DNA of 64,000 bases, from the NCBI GenBank assembly GCA_047967505.1, contig CM106540.1; one strand, written 5' to 3'. The notes beneath the pieces were generated by a model. It was given only the letters and a program-made list of their open reading frames with translations, was not told the origin of the DNA and made no database searches. This document shows positions 31,018 to 41,664 of the stretch, piece by piece (the stretch's first letter is position 1; each line of letters opens with the position of its first letter). The DNA is from Dipteris shenzhenensis (Eukaryota; Polypodiophyta; Polypodiopsida; Gleicheniales). Both the position numbers and the translations under genes were made by a program.

Positions 31018-32460
31018 CTATAGAGCCTTTTCCCCTCCCTTTCTACCTAATGGACCTTTGTGGACCATTTGCTTTTGTTGAACTAGCAATCTTTGGTTGC
31101 ATGGCCTGAATGATTGTATATGTTGTAATCTCATCTTGGCTGACACTCCTTGTTGGTATGCCCATCCACTTTGCACTCGATGCACCAAACTAGTCCTTTG
31201 TCTAGAGATCCTCTTATTCCCATCTCTTTGAGACTCTTGTTTAGCTCCTTTTCTATCTATGATGTGTATTTTGTGACAAACTAGCTTCTCTTCTTCTTTG
31301 CTATGCACATCCAAAAGATTAGCTTTTTCTTTATTTTGGGTTGCATAATGAACCTCTCCTTGATCACAATGCCTTGTGTAGCAATTCATCATATGCCCTC
31401 CCTAGACTCATGATTTCCATGTTCCTCAACTCTACACCATTGTTGAGGCCACTCACCAACTCTAAAATGCTAGAAAATGTATTGGTGAGCCCCTACATTT
31501 GGGCCGTAAAGTCACTAATTATGTTGAGCAATTCATGTCATGAAATGACCATCAGGATACTGTCAAACTACTCGATGGTTTTTTCTATGAGAATTGTGGG
31601 GAAATACAAGGAGCAATGATCCTCCTCTATGTTGCATTGCAATATTGTTTTCATTCTCATGATCTCATGAAAATGTTTGCAAATTAAAACAAGGATTGCC
31701 ACCCTCTTGTCCTATTTACTTTTGAAATTTGATCTTTACCCTTTGGTCTTGCCATTGCTAGATAGATTCCCCATTGGAGTTGTTAGTGGGCTCTTTGATG
31801 AATCCTCGATGAATCTCCCATTTTCATGGTGCATGTTGTTGAACATGGATCCCTTCATTTCCTTTATGGATTTGGTCGGTATTGCTTCTTGGTCCTTCAT
31901 GTCATGATACACCTAGATTCCCTTTAAAGGTAGTCGAGTGTCTCGAACAATTCTCTTCTTCTTGTCGATAGCCAAGTAAGCTCTTGAATCGTAAATAGAC
32001 AAGCAGGTATGCTTCTCCTCACTTAAGAGCATTCCCATAGTCTAGGAACTCCAGATCATTAACAAGATGTAAATTCCAAACTATTTCACCAAACTATTCC
32101 ATAGGTAAACTTCTAAGCAAGATAGCCTTCTTATCTTCATCCTCAACTCACGCTCTTACATCACTCAACTGCCTTAGAAGAGCTTGGATGCAGTTTAGAA
32201 ACACACCCAGTGTCTTAAATTTATTTATTTGGAGATCAAATAAATCTTGTTTGAGATTCGACTTCGAGTGCTTCATGCGAAATCGGAATAAAGCTTCTAG
32301 TGTTTGCCAATTCTCTGGTGTTGTGGCTTTCACATCAAGGTGGTGGAAGTACTCACGTTCTAAAGCATTTTATCTGCATCATGAGAGTGCTCCTTCGGCT
32401 TCTTCTCTATACCAGCAACAATATGCCAACTTTTGCATGAAGAGTAAATGAGTAGCTAGT
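31018..32460 (-). pseudogene. decayed Ty1/Copia gag
   Basis: Minus strand. 32333-32148 reads NWQTLEALFRFRMKHSKSNL with the Trp/Leu spacing of the UBN2 capsid domain. It continues after a stop as DEDKKAILLRSLPME, the usual gag follow-on. Around 31220-31170 lies a CCHC knuckle CIECKVDGHTNKEC, then after a stop a second knuckle that has lost its first two Cys (SGHATKDC). The frame is broken many times. 31168-31905 has a related copy at 63240-63985, part of which is inverted. Confidence 0.65.
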
Positions 32461-33190
32461 TGCTAGGCAGGAAGCAAAGTTTTGACCATTGAAGGTCACT
32501 AGTATTGCTCCACCCTTATCCTTCTTTGATGCATCCAATGTCAAAATTGATTGGTATTGAGAAGGATTCGAAAACATGCCTCTGCTAAAATCTTCAGTGT
32601 CTTGACAAAGTCGCTTCTCATGGTGATAGAGTGCTTGCCACCCTTCCTCAGTAAGTTTCTCTAGTATTGGACTTATCTGTAGTTAGCAGTGATCATTTCC
32701 CACATCCTCGATATGATGTAGGTCTTCAGGATGACCTATTTATGATAGAATATGCCTTCCCGACATAGTTAGAATTGTGCACAGTGCAAGAAAGAAAAAT
32801 CACTATGAAAGTAAATACACACAGACACAAGACTTATCTCGAGATTCGGTTCCCAAGCTTGAAAGTAGCTATTTGTTAGGTACTTTGTGGCCACTCAGCC
32901 CCAAACAAATCCAATGAGTACATTTACAAATGTGTTCACGTTGCAAAGTACAAAGCCCGTACAAAGCAAAGCTCGTGTCCAATAGCACTTGTAGTTTGTG
33001 TCTTGCTCTTATAAACACCTGCTTGTCCGCTTCCAAAATCCTTTGGGTTTCTCCCTTGCTTATAGTTTTTCCCTTGAACGATATCTTTATGTTCGAATAT
33101 TATGGAGCATAGAACAACAAAGTGACTTGACCTAGTGGATAGTCACAATTGTTAAAACCAATGGTGCTAGGTATGCCAAGGACTATGCCT
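32461..33190. other. no gene recognised
   Basis: No open frame with recognisable similarity; composition is unremarkable. It may be further decayed retrotransposon. Confidence 0.4.
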
Positions 33191-33216
33191 TGGTCTCACT
33201 GCCTTTTAGTGGAGCT

Positions 33217-33935
33217 TTGACCGGTCAGCGCTGAGTTTTGACTATTCTCTTCGTTGCGTAGTCTTAACTTCTTTTTTTATGATTGTTTTATTGCTCGTTT
33301 TCTGTGCCACTCCACTTTTCTTCTTCGCTGCACAATCTTAACTTCTTTTTTACGATTTTTTTTGGCTCATTTTGTGTGCCGCTCTGTTTTTCTTCTTTGG
33401 ATTTGGTTGTGCTTTCTTCTGTTTGTGGAAGGTGAAATATTTCACGTCATTCTTGTATCGCTTTCTTTCATGTTTTCCTTGCTCATGGCTTTTCTTGCAA
33501 ACCCGCGCACTTCCCGTGCTACAGATCAACAAAGCCTTTGCTCTAATGCCACTACAACGAGAATTGATCAGGAACCTATAAATCCTAAAAACCACAACGA
33601 AAGCTATACACACATATATGCACAATCTTTCGAAACTCACAATCGAAAAAGATAACATGCATGCCAGATGCTTTGATGCAATTTCGGCCGGTCGGCGCTG
33701 AGTTTCAACTGTTCTGTGCGTTGCGCTGTCTTAACTTCTTTTTGACGACTTTTTTGTTTGCTCGTTTTCTATGCCACTCCGCTTTTCTTCTTCGGATTTG
33801 CTTGCACTTTTTTTTGTTTGTGGAAGGAAAAATATTTCCACTCGTTCTTGTACCGCTTTCTTTCACATTTTCCCCATTCATAGCTTTCCTTGCTGGCTTG
33901 CGCACTTCTCGTGCTATGGATCAATGAAGCCTTTG
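33217..33935. repeat. diverged direct duplication (two copies of ~0.25-0.3 kb)
   Basis: 33217-33535 and 33690-33935 share the order GGTC.GCGCTGAGTTT, CTTAACTTCTTTTT, GCTCGTTTTCT.TGCCACTCC, TTTGTTTGTGGAAGG and CGCACTTC.CGTGCTA. The first copy has an internal extra repeat of about 80 bases (two CTTAACTTCTTTTT blocks). The Phe-rich frames through it are by-products of T-rich DNA. Confidence 0.75.
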
Positions 33936-34022
33936 CTCTGATAGGGTACTTCTTGGTTCCACAAAGTTGCTCTAATCTAGGATTCTCAATTTGGCTTTTC
34001 GCTTATGCCAAGGTCATGTGAG

Positions 34023-34192
34023 ACCTTCTCAATGATAAAATGTGTGATTTTACATTTTGGGGAGGACTTCTCAATGACAAAAGTAGTTCATCTTGCTCTT
34101 CTTTGTCTTGACGTATTTGAGTAGAATTAGGAGGCCTTCTCAATGAGAAAGGTCGTTCATATTGTTCTTCTTTGTCTTGACGTATTTGATGA
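34023..34192 (+). promoter_or_regulatory. repeated motif block upstream of the UGT gene
   Basis: A CTTCTCAATGA word occurs three times (about 34025, 34067, 34136). A longer unit ending CTTTGTCTTGACGTATTTGA occurs twice, 69 bases apart (ends 34120 and 34189). Each carries TGACG, the core bound by plant TGA-type bZIP factors. The block ends about 140 bases before the UGT start codon. A promoter role is inference; no clear TATA box was found. Confidence 0.4.
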
Positions 34193-34293
34193 GTTCAACG
34201 GTCTTGGGATGCGTAGCCAGAGAGGCAAGGCGGTGAAGAGTTTGAGTTGAGAGCTAGAAGAAGAGCAGTGCTACAACAAAAGCCTCTAAAGAA

Positions 34294-34314
34294 GGGAGAG
34301 AGAGAGAGAGAGAG
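34294..34314 (+). repeat. (GA)n microsatellite in the presumed UGT 5' leader
   Basis: Uninterrupted GA run of 21 bases, 18 bases before the UGT start codon. GA runs are common in plant 5' UTRs. Confidence 0.9.
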
Positions 34315-34332
34315 AGTAAGTGTGAAGAAGAA

Positions 34333-35793
34333 ATGGGCAAGCCTCATGCGTTGGTGGTGGCGTTCCCAGGCGCAGGGCACCTCAACCCCTTGCTGCACCT
34401 CGCCCTCGCCCTTGCCCGCACAGACATCACTGTCTCCTTCGTCCTCACCGAGCTCGACGCCCAACGACAGTCCTTATCCGTCCCCCCTTCCCTTCCCTTC
34501 ACCCTCGTCTCCCTCCCTCATGGCCTCCCCCCTCCCCCCTCCCGCTCCACCACCTCCGTGCCCGAGTTTGTCCGCTCATCAATCGCCTACACCGACGGCA
34601 TGAAGTTGCCCTTCGAAGCATTCTTGCGCACTTCCCAAGCTGGTCATTGCCCCGTCACTTGCATCATCAGCGATACCTTCCTGCTCTTTGCCCAAGATGT
34701 CGCCACCACGTTCTCCATTCCCTACGTTGCTTTCTGGACTCAGTCGGCTGCCAGCTACACGCTAATGGAACAAGCAGCTCGGGGATGCCGTCCTTCAGAA
34801 GGTAATTCTTTTGCTGGTAGTTTTTCTTATACGTGGATCACACCTGCGGCAATGGATTCGTCTCTTGATAATTTGATCGTTCTTGTGCCAGATGCGAATG
34901 GTCTCATCACTTGTGTCCCCGGAATACCACCACTGGAGCAACACGAGATCAACCCGTTTCTACAATGCTCTGATCCGACTGACATCATGTTCAACCTCCT
35001 TGCGAGTCCTTTCCGACGAATTGAAGCAGCTGAATGGGTTCTGTTGAGCACCTTTTACGAACTCGAGGCTAAAACGATTGAAGCTTTGCCGAAGGAGCAC
35101 AACATTTTACCAGTCGGCCCACTTCTACCGCTTGAATTCTTCGAGCCTTTATCAGAGACCTCTCCTCATGAGAGAGAGGACTGCTTGAAATGGCTAGACA
35201 CTAAGCTCCCGGCGTCTGTTCTTTATGTCTCGTTTGGTAGCATTGCGGTCATCTCTCCGGAACAGTTTCTTGAGTTCGCTGAGGGCCTAGAGGCAAGCGG
35301 GCAGCCATTCCTCTGGGTGCTTCGCAAGGACCTCATCAACGGCAATGCTGCGGTACTGCCCGAGAGCTTTCTGAAGAGAACGAAAGGCCGAGCCAGCTTC
35401 GTGTCGTGGGCACCGCAGCTGAAGGTGCTGCGACATCCTTCAGTGGGCGGATTTCTAACCCACTGCGGCTGGAACTCGACGCTGGAGGGCGTAGCAGCGG
35501 GGGTACCGCTGTTGTGCTGGGCATACTTTTCGGATCAGAAGATGAATTGCAAGTGTGTAGTGGAGGGGTGGAAAGTTGGGCTACGCTTGGAGACGGTTGA
35601 AGGAGGCTTTGTAGGCAAGGGAGAGGTAGAGGAGAAGGTGAGAGAGCTGATGCAGGCAGAGAAGGGGAGGGTGGTGAGGCAGAGGGCTCAAAGCTTGGGT
35701 GCAGTCGCCATGAAAGCTGCCCACCACAAGGAAGGCAGCTCCTCTCAAAACTTTCAGCGTTTTGTGGACTACATGGTCTCTCTGAGTCTGTAG
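34333..35793 (+). CDS. family 1 UDP-glycosyltransferase, intact, single exon
   Basis: The enzyme transfers a sugar from a UDP-sugar to a small acceptor (phenolic, terpenoid, hormone or similar) in the cytosol. It has 486 residues, the usual UGT length, in one uninterrupted exon. The N-terminal acceptor half has PGAGHLNPLLHL with catalytic His16, and IISDTFLLFA with the partner Asp114. The C-terminal half has the SVLYVSFGS segment (295-303) and a full 44-residue PSPG box from Trp359 to Gln402, including FLTHCGWNSTLEG and ending SDQ. The terminal Gln usually goes with UDP-glucose. One oddity is CWAYFSDQ, where most family members have a Pro after the Trp. The start is the first ATG of the long frame, in a good context (AGAAATGGG). 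The motif AFWTQSAASYTL recalls UGT85-like groups, but the acceptor cannot be deduced. A poly(A) signal follows at 35892. Confidence 0.93.
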   Translation: MGKPHALVVAFPGAGHLNPLLHLALALARTDITVSFVLTELDAQRQSLSVPPSLPFTLVSLPHGLPPPPSRSTTSVPEFVRSSIAYTDGMKLPFEAFLRTSQAGHCPVTCIISDTFLLFAQDVATTFSIPYVAFWTQSAASYTLMEQAARGCRPSEGNSFAGSFSYTWITPAAMDSSLDNLIVLVPDANGLITCVPGIPPLEQHEINPFLQCSDPTDIMFNLLASPFRRIEAAEWVLLSTFYELEAKTIEALPKEHNILPVGPLLPLEFFEPLSETSPHEREDCLKWLDTKLPASVLYVSFGSIAVISPEQFLEFAEGLEASGQPFLWVLRKDLINGNAAVLPESFLKRTKGRASFVSWAPQLKVLRHPSVGGFLTHCGWNSTLEGVAAGVPLLCWAYFSDQKMNCKCVVEGWKVGLRLETVEGGFVGKGEVEEKVRELMQAEKGRVVRQRAQSLGAVAMKAAHHKEGSSSQNFQRFVDYMVSLSL

Positions 35794-35891
35794 ACCTTCT
35801 CATGGTATGATTAATGGGTCGTGGAGAACCTGGTCTCTGTCTCTCTCATTGTAAGACTTATGGGATAGAAACGAAAGTAAGTGCATCAATC

Positions 35892-35897
35892 AATAAA
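35892..35897 (+). terminator. polyadenylation signal of the UGT gene
   Basis: AATAAA occurs 99 bases after the stop codon, in an A/T-rich context. The duplicate downstream copy keeps the same word near 38036. Confidence 0.6.
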
Positions 35898-35940
35898 AAT
35901 TATCTATATCAGTCATACATAGTTATCAAACAATTACATG

Positions 35941-36130
35941 TTTTTTTTTAAAATAAATAAAAAGAGCCCAATATATCAAGGAGGGGGGCGAGGCCTCCGA
36001 GAAAAACGCCCAAAATACAAAAGGTGGTCGACATTGGGCATGGAGCCCTTGGTCCTACGCTGTACTCAATAGATTTACCCCAACAAAAGGAAACTAGGTT
36101 GCGGTAGGTAGCCTTTCCGTCATCGAGCTC
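35941..36130 (-). repeat. possible LINE/SINE 3' tail
   Basis: On the minus strand the sequence ends GGGCTCTTTTTATTTATTTTAAA followed by an A run (T run 35941-35950 on plus), the form of a retroposon 3' end. Only this tail is visible and no target duplication was found. It is copied in unit B (about 38098-38215). Confidence 0.3.
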
Positions 36131-37101
36131 GTAACTATTGACTCGAAATTGAACTTGGATCGTAGCATTTTATGAAACTTTTAAAGGAAAAAAGGAAATG
36201 AGTAAAAATGTGCAAATGAGACATGACAGAGGGTCCATTAGGACCCAATCATCCCTATAAATGTTAGGGGTGGTGATTTATTATTGACTTGGCCATATTG
36301 TTTGTGCGTTTTGCGAGTTGAAGCCCAACAAATACCTGAATAAGGTGCCGCTGACAAGAGCTCATAACTGATACTGCTTGCAGTATATACAATATTGTCA
36401 CATGGACTACAATCATATAAATAAAGGTATTGATATCGTTCGATCTTGCATCCAGCTTGGTTTTCCTTACTTCCTCGCATCGAGAACATGCATCAAAACC
36501 AAGGAATCTTGTAAGAATTCAAATTAAAAACAAGAAATTTTGAATGGATGAGCAATTGAAAATATTTGTATGATAATATATAATATATAATTATTATAAT
36601 CACATAGTGTGGGCAGGGAGGTGGTGCGCTTCCTTCCCCAAAGAGTTATAATTCGAGGGAACGGGCCCTTCCCTGTGCACTGAGAATATAAGTGCTAAGA
36701 ATATTAGCGCCGAGAATAAGTCTCACGAATGGATAAGATACTGGCATATTACTTGAATGCCAATAGTCATAGTCATAATTGATTCACCGAAAATCCCGCA
36801 AGTGCCGCACAAGGTGGAATTCAAATTGTCGTCATCTTTTGTTGATTTCTTTACTCTTAGACTCATCGTGAGCTTGTTGCGGAGGTGATTGGGTGGCGAT
36901 GTCAAAGGGAGATTTACAAACTACATAAGAAGTTGAGGACAGAGGATTTAGCAGAGTGCAGGAGGTGCCCTTGAGACCTGGCGGAGGCCACAACTACTGC
37001 TACTTATCATCCATGGTCGCCATAGAAGCTCTGAAAGAAGAAGTTTACATGGTCGTCATTTGCCAGATTTGTAATGGATTTTCATTGGTATCAACCAAAT
37101 T

Positions 37102-37499
37102 GGCTATGGCGCCTTCCTCCGCACTTACTCTTGCCTCGCCTTCAGTAGTAGCATCTTTGTCCTCCTCTGTGCACTCACCGTCACCTTCATTGGCCTCCGC
37201 ACTACCCAGTCCTTCTACCTCACCCTCCTACATGCCATCTTGCATCGCCCCATGTCCTTCCCCATCGGCCAAATCCTCAGCACAGTATGTTTGCTACCTC
37301 TCGATTGCAATCCACCTTACCTTACCTTATCTATCATCACATGGACGGTGTTTCGGGGTTGCAGTTTGCCACAGATCCATATGCCTCTGTTCATGGGGAT
37401 CACCCTAGCTCTCATTTTTGGAACGATTGGTATTCTCGTCCTCATCGTAAAGCTTTGCATCGTCCTTCTGCTCACATGGGTCTACTCCCCCTATGAGGT
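37102..37499 (+). pseudogene. ABCC (MRP-type) transporter relic, copy A
   Basis: Read from 37102 the frame gives YSCLAFSSSIFVLLCALTV and TVTFIGLRTTQSFYLTLLHA, then ILHRPMSF and GQILS. This is the order found in the second transmembrane domain of plant ABCC transporters, where a LGL.TAQ.FF..LLHSI segment precedes RAPMSFFDTTPSGRILSR. Here FDTTP is missing between MSF and GQILS. A hydrophobic tail (GITLALIFGTIGILVLIVKL) follows. No nucleotide-binding domain is present. Isolated and interrupted, it is a relic. Its recognition rests on motif order read by eye. Confidence 0.55.
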
Positions 37500-37884
37500 C
37501 TGTGTTTGCCCTTCCAAGTTCCCATCTTTATTCAGTGTGTCGGGATCCATTTTTGAAACTGACCAGACTATGGAAAATGAACCTCCCCTTGCCAAATCTG
37601 TCTTCCCAATAGAAAAAGGGAGGAGCTACTGAAAAACGCATAGCCACAACACAATGAATTATGGCCCAACACCATGGCGGACAAGAACATCAAATTGTGG
37701 CTCACGATTAAGCACTGAATCATTGTAACTTCCAGCTTATAAGATCGACCTGTCTCAAAATCAAAGTGACATCAACAATATCCTCTTCACCATAGCTCCA
37801 TTAAACAGTCCCTTCAAGAACGTTATTCCAAAGTCTCAATCCTCCTGCTCTCAATTCGACCACTCCATAATAGAACTACATGGT

Positions 37885-37938
37885 CTCTCTCAAAACTTTC
37901 AGCGTTTTGTGGACTACATGGTCTCTCTGAGTCTGTAG
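37885..37938 (+). pseudogene. UGT 3' end fragment
   Basis: The last 17 codons of the UGT gene (QNFQRFVDYMVSLSL and stop) are repeated here almost unchanged, followed by the same 3' UTR. The rest of the gene is absent. It is a passenger of the tandem duplication and has no promoter or start. Confidence 0.9.
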
Positions 37939-38978
37939 ACCTTCTCATGTTATGATTAACGGGTCGTGGAGAACCTGGTCTTTGTCTCTCTCATTGTAAG
38001 ACTTATGGGATAGAAACGAAAGTAAGTGCATCAATCAATAAAAATTATCTATATCAGTCATACATAGTCACATTTTTCATATCAAACAGTTGCATGTTTT
38101 TTTTTAAAATGAATAAAAAGAGCCAAATATATCAGGGAGGGGGGCAAGGCCTCAGAGAAAAACGCCCAAAATACAAAAGGTGGTCGACATTGGGCATGGA
38201 GCCCTTAGACCTACGTTGTACGAAATTGAACTTGGATCGTAGCATTTTATGAAACTTTTAAAGGAAAAAAGGAAATGAGTAAAAATGTGCACATGAGACA
38301 TGACACAGGGTCCATTAGGACCCAATCACCCCTATAAATGTCAAGGGTGGTGATTTATTATTGACTTGGCCATATTATTTGTGTGTTTTGCAAGTTGAAG
38401 CCCAACAAATACCTGAATAAGGTGACGCTGACAAGAGCTCATAACTAATACTGCTTGCAGTCTATACAATATTGTCACATGGACTACAATCATATAAATA
38501 AAGGTATCGATATCTTTCGATCTTGCCCAAAGAGTCATAATTCGAGGCAAGGGGCCCGCCCTTGTGCACCGAGAATATAAGTGCCAAGAATATTAATTAT
38601 CGCGAATGGATAAGATACTGGCATATTAATTGAATGCCAATAGTCATAGTCATAATCGATTCGTCGAAAATCCCGCAAGTGCTGCACAAGGTGCAATTCA
38701 AATTGTCATCATCTTTTGTTGATTTCTTTGCTCTTGGACTCATCGTGAGCTTGTTGTGGAGCTAATTGGGTGGCGATGTCAAAGGGAGATTTACAAACTA
38801 CGTAAGAAGTTGAGGACAGAGGATTGAGTAGAGTGTAGGAGGTGCCCTTGAGACTTGGCGGAGGCCACAACTACTGCTACTTGTCATCCATGGTTGCCAT
38901 AGAAGCTCTGGAAGAAGAAGTATACGTGGTCATCATTTGTCAGATTTGCAATGGATTTTCATTGGTATCGACCAAACT

Positions 38979-39369
38979 GGCTATGGCGCCTTCCTCCGCA
39001 CTTACTCTTGCCTCGCCTTTGGTAGTAGCATCTCTGTCCTCCTCCGTGCACTCACCGTCGCCTTCATTGGCCTCTGCACTGCCTAGTCCTTCTGCCTCAC
39101 CCTCCTACATGCCATCTTGCACCGCTCCATGTCCTTCCCCACCGGCCAAATCCTCAGCACAGTATGTTTGCTACCTCTCGATTGCAATCCATCTTACCTT
39201 ACCTTATCTATCATCACATGGATGGTGTTTCGGGGTCGCAGTTTGCCAAGATCCATATGCCTCTGTTCATGGGGATCACCCTAGCTCTCATTTTTGGAAA
39301 GATTAGTATTCTCGTTGTCGTCGTAAAGCTTTGCATCATCCTTCTGCTCACATGGGTCTACTTCCCCTA
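38979..39369 (+). pseudogene. ABCC (MRP-type) transporter relic, copy B
   Basis: Duplicate of the relic at 37102-37499: YSCLAFGSSISVLLRALTVA, FIGLCTA, an in-frame TAG, SFCLTLLHAILHRSMSF and GQILS. The ISVLLRALTVAFIGL reading is closer to typical ABCC than copy A, so comparing the copies helps to identify the parent family. A later frameshift near 39250 ends it. Confidence 0.55.
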
Positions 39370-39735
39370 AGAGGTCTGTGTTGGCCTTTCCAAGTTCCCA
39401 TCTTTATTCAGTGTGTTGGGATTCAATTCTGAAGCTGACCAAACTATGGAAAATAAACCTCCCCTTGCCAAATCAGCTACTGAAAAATGCATAGCCACAA
39501 CACAACGAATTATGGCCCAGCACCATGGCGGACAAGAACATCAAATTGCAGCTCGTGATCAAGCACTAAATCATTGTAACTTCCAGCTTATAAGATCGAC
39601 CTGTCTCAAAATCAAAGTGACATCAACAATATCCTCTTCACCATAGCTCCATTAAACAGTCCCCTCAAGAACGTTATTCCAAAGTCGCAATCCTTCTGCT
39701 CTCAATTCGAGGAGTCCATAATAGAAGCAAATGCT

Positions 39736-40902
39736 AGGAAACATAGCCTCCAACCTACTTTCTGATTCAGCAAGCCAGACGCCGGATCGGCAATCACCGG
39801 GACAAAAGCATACACGATACTAGAAAGAAAATCCGAGCAACTATGTTATTTGAGCTAGCTCCATCCGATGATTGATTTGTACAAAAGATGTAGTGTCCAG
39901 CATGTGATTTATTTGTGAAAAGCCGGAGTGCTATTAGTTTGGCATTCCCATGATTTAATTTTTCTCTCAATTGAAATCAGAGAAGCAAAAAGCTGTCCAG
40001 CTTTTTCACTGAACCGAAACTCAAATTAATGGACATGCGCACGAACTTTGACAGCAAAAACTTGTTCTCTGAGCTTCTAAAAGGATGATTATGAGTAGTA
40101 ACAAATTTATGTGATCCAAAAATTAGAATCACATGCAGGAATCAAGCAAAAACTCCAAAATTCATAACCGCTTGGTGCAAAAGCTTACAGAACGAAGGGA
40201 TTTGCAAAAAGGTCAGACACAAACTTCGCTCCAATGCCAATAGGCACAAACCTCCATCGAAGATAAATAAGATCTTGCACTTTCTTTTCAGCAGTAGACC
40301 AGCCGACCTTGAATTGTAGCGATGGAAGAGAACATATATATTTATATATTTCTAGTTAAGTCGATGAAGGCAAAGGCTGAATCCTTGTCTATAACCTCAT
40401 ACAACTCATTTTTATCAGTAAGTCAGTGCAACAACAAAAACTTGAATGAATCGCACTTAGCTAAGCGACTCCACAAGTTTGCCAATGTGCCGCTCTCTTT
40501 TGATTGATCATCTTTTTTGCTAAGCAATTGTGCTCTTCGTCCTGAGCATGGCCTGACTCTCTTGACACTATTTGGGGCTACCACCCTCTTGCAACATCAG
40601 CATAGGAAACCGCAAGCTTGCTTCAAGTTCTTACGATTTGCATCACCGCACCCTCCACAATAGCAGCATCGAAGCTATCTTCGACTGTGAAGGATGAGGA
40701 GGAACTTTGCATCAGTCGTTTGGCTGATGATCTCGTCGTGAGCACGGACAACAATCATTGTATCGAGAGTTGCACAATGGGAGATAGAGCTTCAGTATCA
40801 ATGCCACAAAGAATTCTTGTTTCATCGATAGCTGCACAATCGAGAGGGCTTGACAAAAGTCGCTCACAAGGAACTTTGAGACATTCTCTGTATAGGAAAA
40901 GG
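39736..40902. other. no gene recognised
   Basis: This includes a 106-codon frame at 40618-40938 (MLQVLTICITAPSTIAASK) with no similarity I recognise and an end that runs into the MITE below. I do not call a gene. Confidence 0.4.
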
Positions 40903-41189
40903 AGAGGATTCTCTATATCATTTACTAGTTTGAAATGAACATAACTAGTAAGTGTGCAAACTAGAGAAAATGGAACACTTCCTAGTTACCTTATCTAGGG
41001 AATCAATCAAAAAATTCCCTATGCAAGTCAATGCAGGGAATCATTAGAGAATTTCATCATATAGGAAAATTTTCCTAGATAGTGAAATTCATTAGTAATT
41101 CCCTACATAGTCTAACTAGGAAATGTTCCATTTTCCCTAGTTTGCACACTTCCTAGTTATAGTCTAGTAAATGATATAGAGAATCCTCT
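40903..41189. mobile_element. fold-back MITE with ~80-bp inverted repeats
   Basis: 40903-40988 and 41113-41189 are inverted copies of each other with a few differences. Both hold AGAGGATTCTCTATATCATT and TGTGCAAACTAG.GAAAATGG in opposite orientation. The 120-base centre is AT-rich and non-coding. A further partial copy of the right arm follows at 41201-41290. No clear target duplication was found, so the superfamily is open. Similar CCTAG-rich DNA lies at 54480-54800. Confidence 0.75.
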
Positions 41190-41664
41190 TTTTCTTTGTA
41201 AGACAAACTAGAAAATGCCCCATTTTTCATAGTTTGCAAACTTTTGGTTATGAACTAGTAAACAATATTGAGAATCTTCTATTTCCCTATATAGGGACTC
41301 TATAGGGAGAACTCGAAATAAGTGATTTTGTCTAAGTTCTATCATTTAAGAAATGAAGCGCTCATGTTTCACATTTTTATATGTAGCAATTTGAACTTTT
41401 AAAGTACCTAGAGCAACAAGCAATTGTTACTATAATTACCTTAACTCACATTATCTACACTAAGATTCAACAAAACCATCAAAAAGATTATGGAGTTCTC
41501 TTCAATATTTCTACAAATAATAAGAAGGTAAAAAGTCCATTCGTTATTACAATATTCAAAAGAAAAAGCAAAAAACTTCTACTATAAGAAATATAAGACA
41601 ACCAAAGAGAGCTAAAAGAGCTCTACATAACATCTTTAAAGACTTGTTTGAATCAAGCTAAATG

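Larger units (their letters stand above)
35735..37876. repeat. segmental duplication, unit A (2.1 kb, begins in the UGT 3' end)
   Basis: Unit A runs from the last UGT codons through the 3' UTR, anonymous DNA and an ABCC-like relic to ...CCATAATAGAA. Unit B follows at once (37877-39735). The offset is 2145 bases at the UGT end (CTTTCAGCGT at 35751 and 37896). High identity over long tracts shows a fairly recent tandem event. Confidence 0.9.
37877..39735. repeat. segmental duplication, unit B
   Basis: Copy of unit A, shorter by at least two deletions: about 75 bases near 38220, matching loss of 36063-36140, and about 150 bases near 38528, matching loss of 36490-36640. The join to unit A at 37876/37877 reads TAATAGAA|CTACATGG. 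Confidence 0.9.

Noticed and set aside
33254-33655. Phe-rich 133-codon frame, apparently membrane-spanning
   Set aside because: T-rich duplicated DNA; the second copy does not keep the frame.
36956-37408. 150-codon frame starting MQEVPLRPGG
   Set aside because: The Ser/Pro-rich part is an alternative frame of the ABCC-like relic; the relic frame has better motif support.
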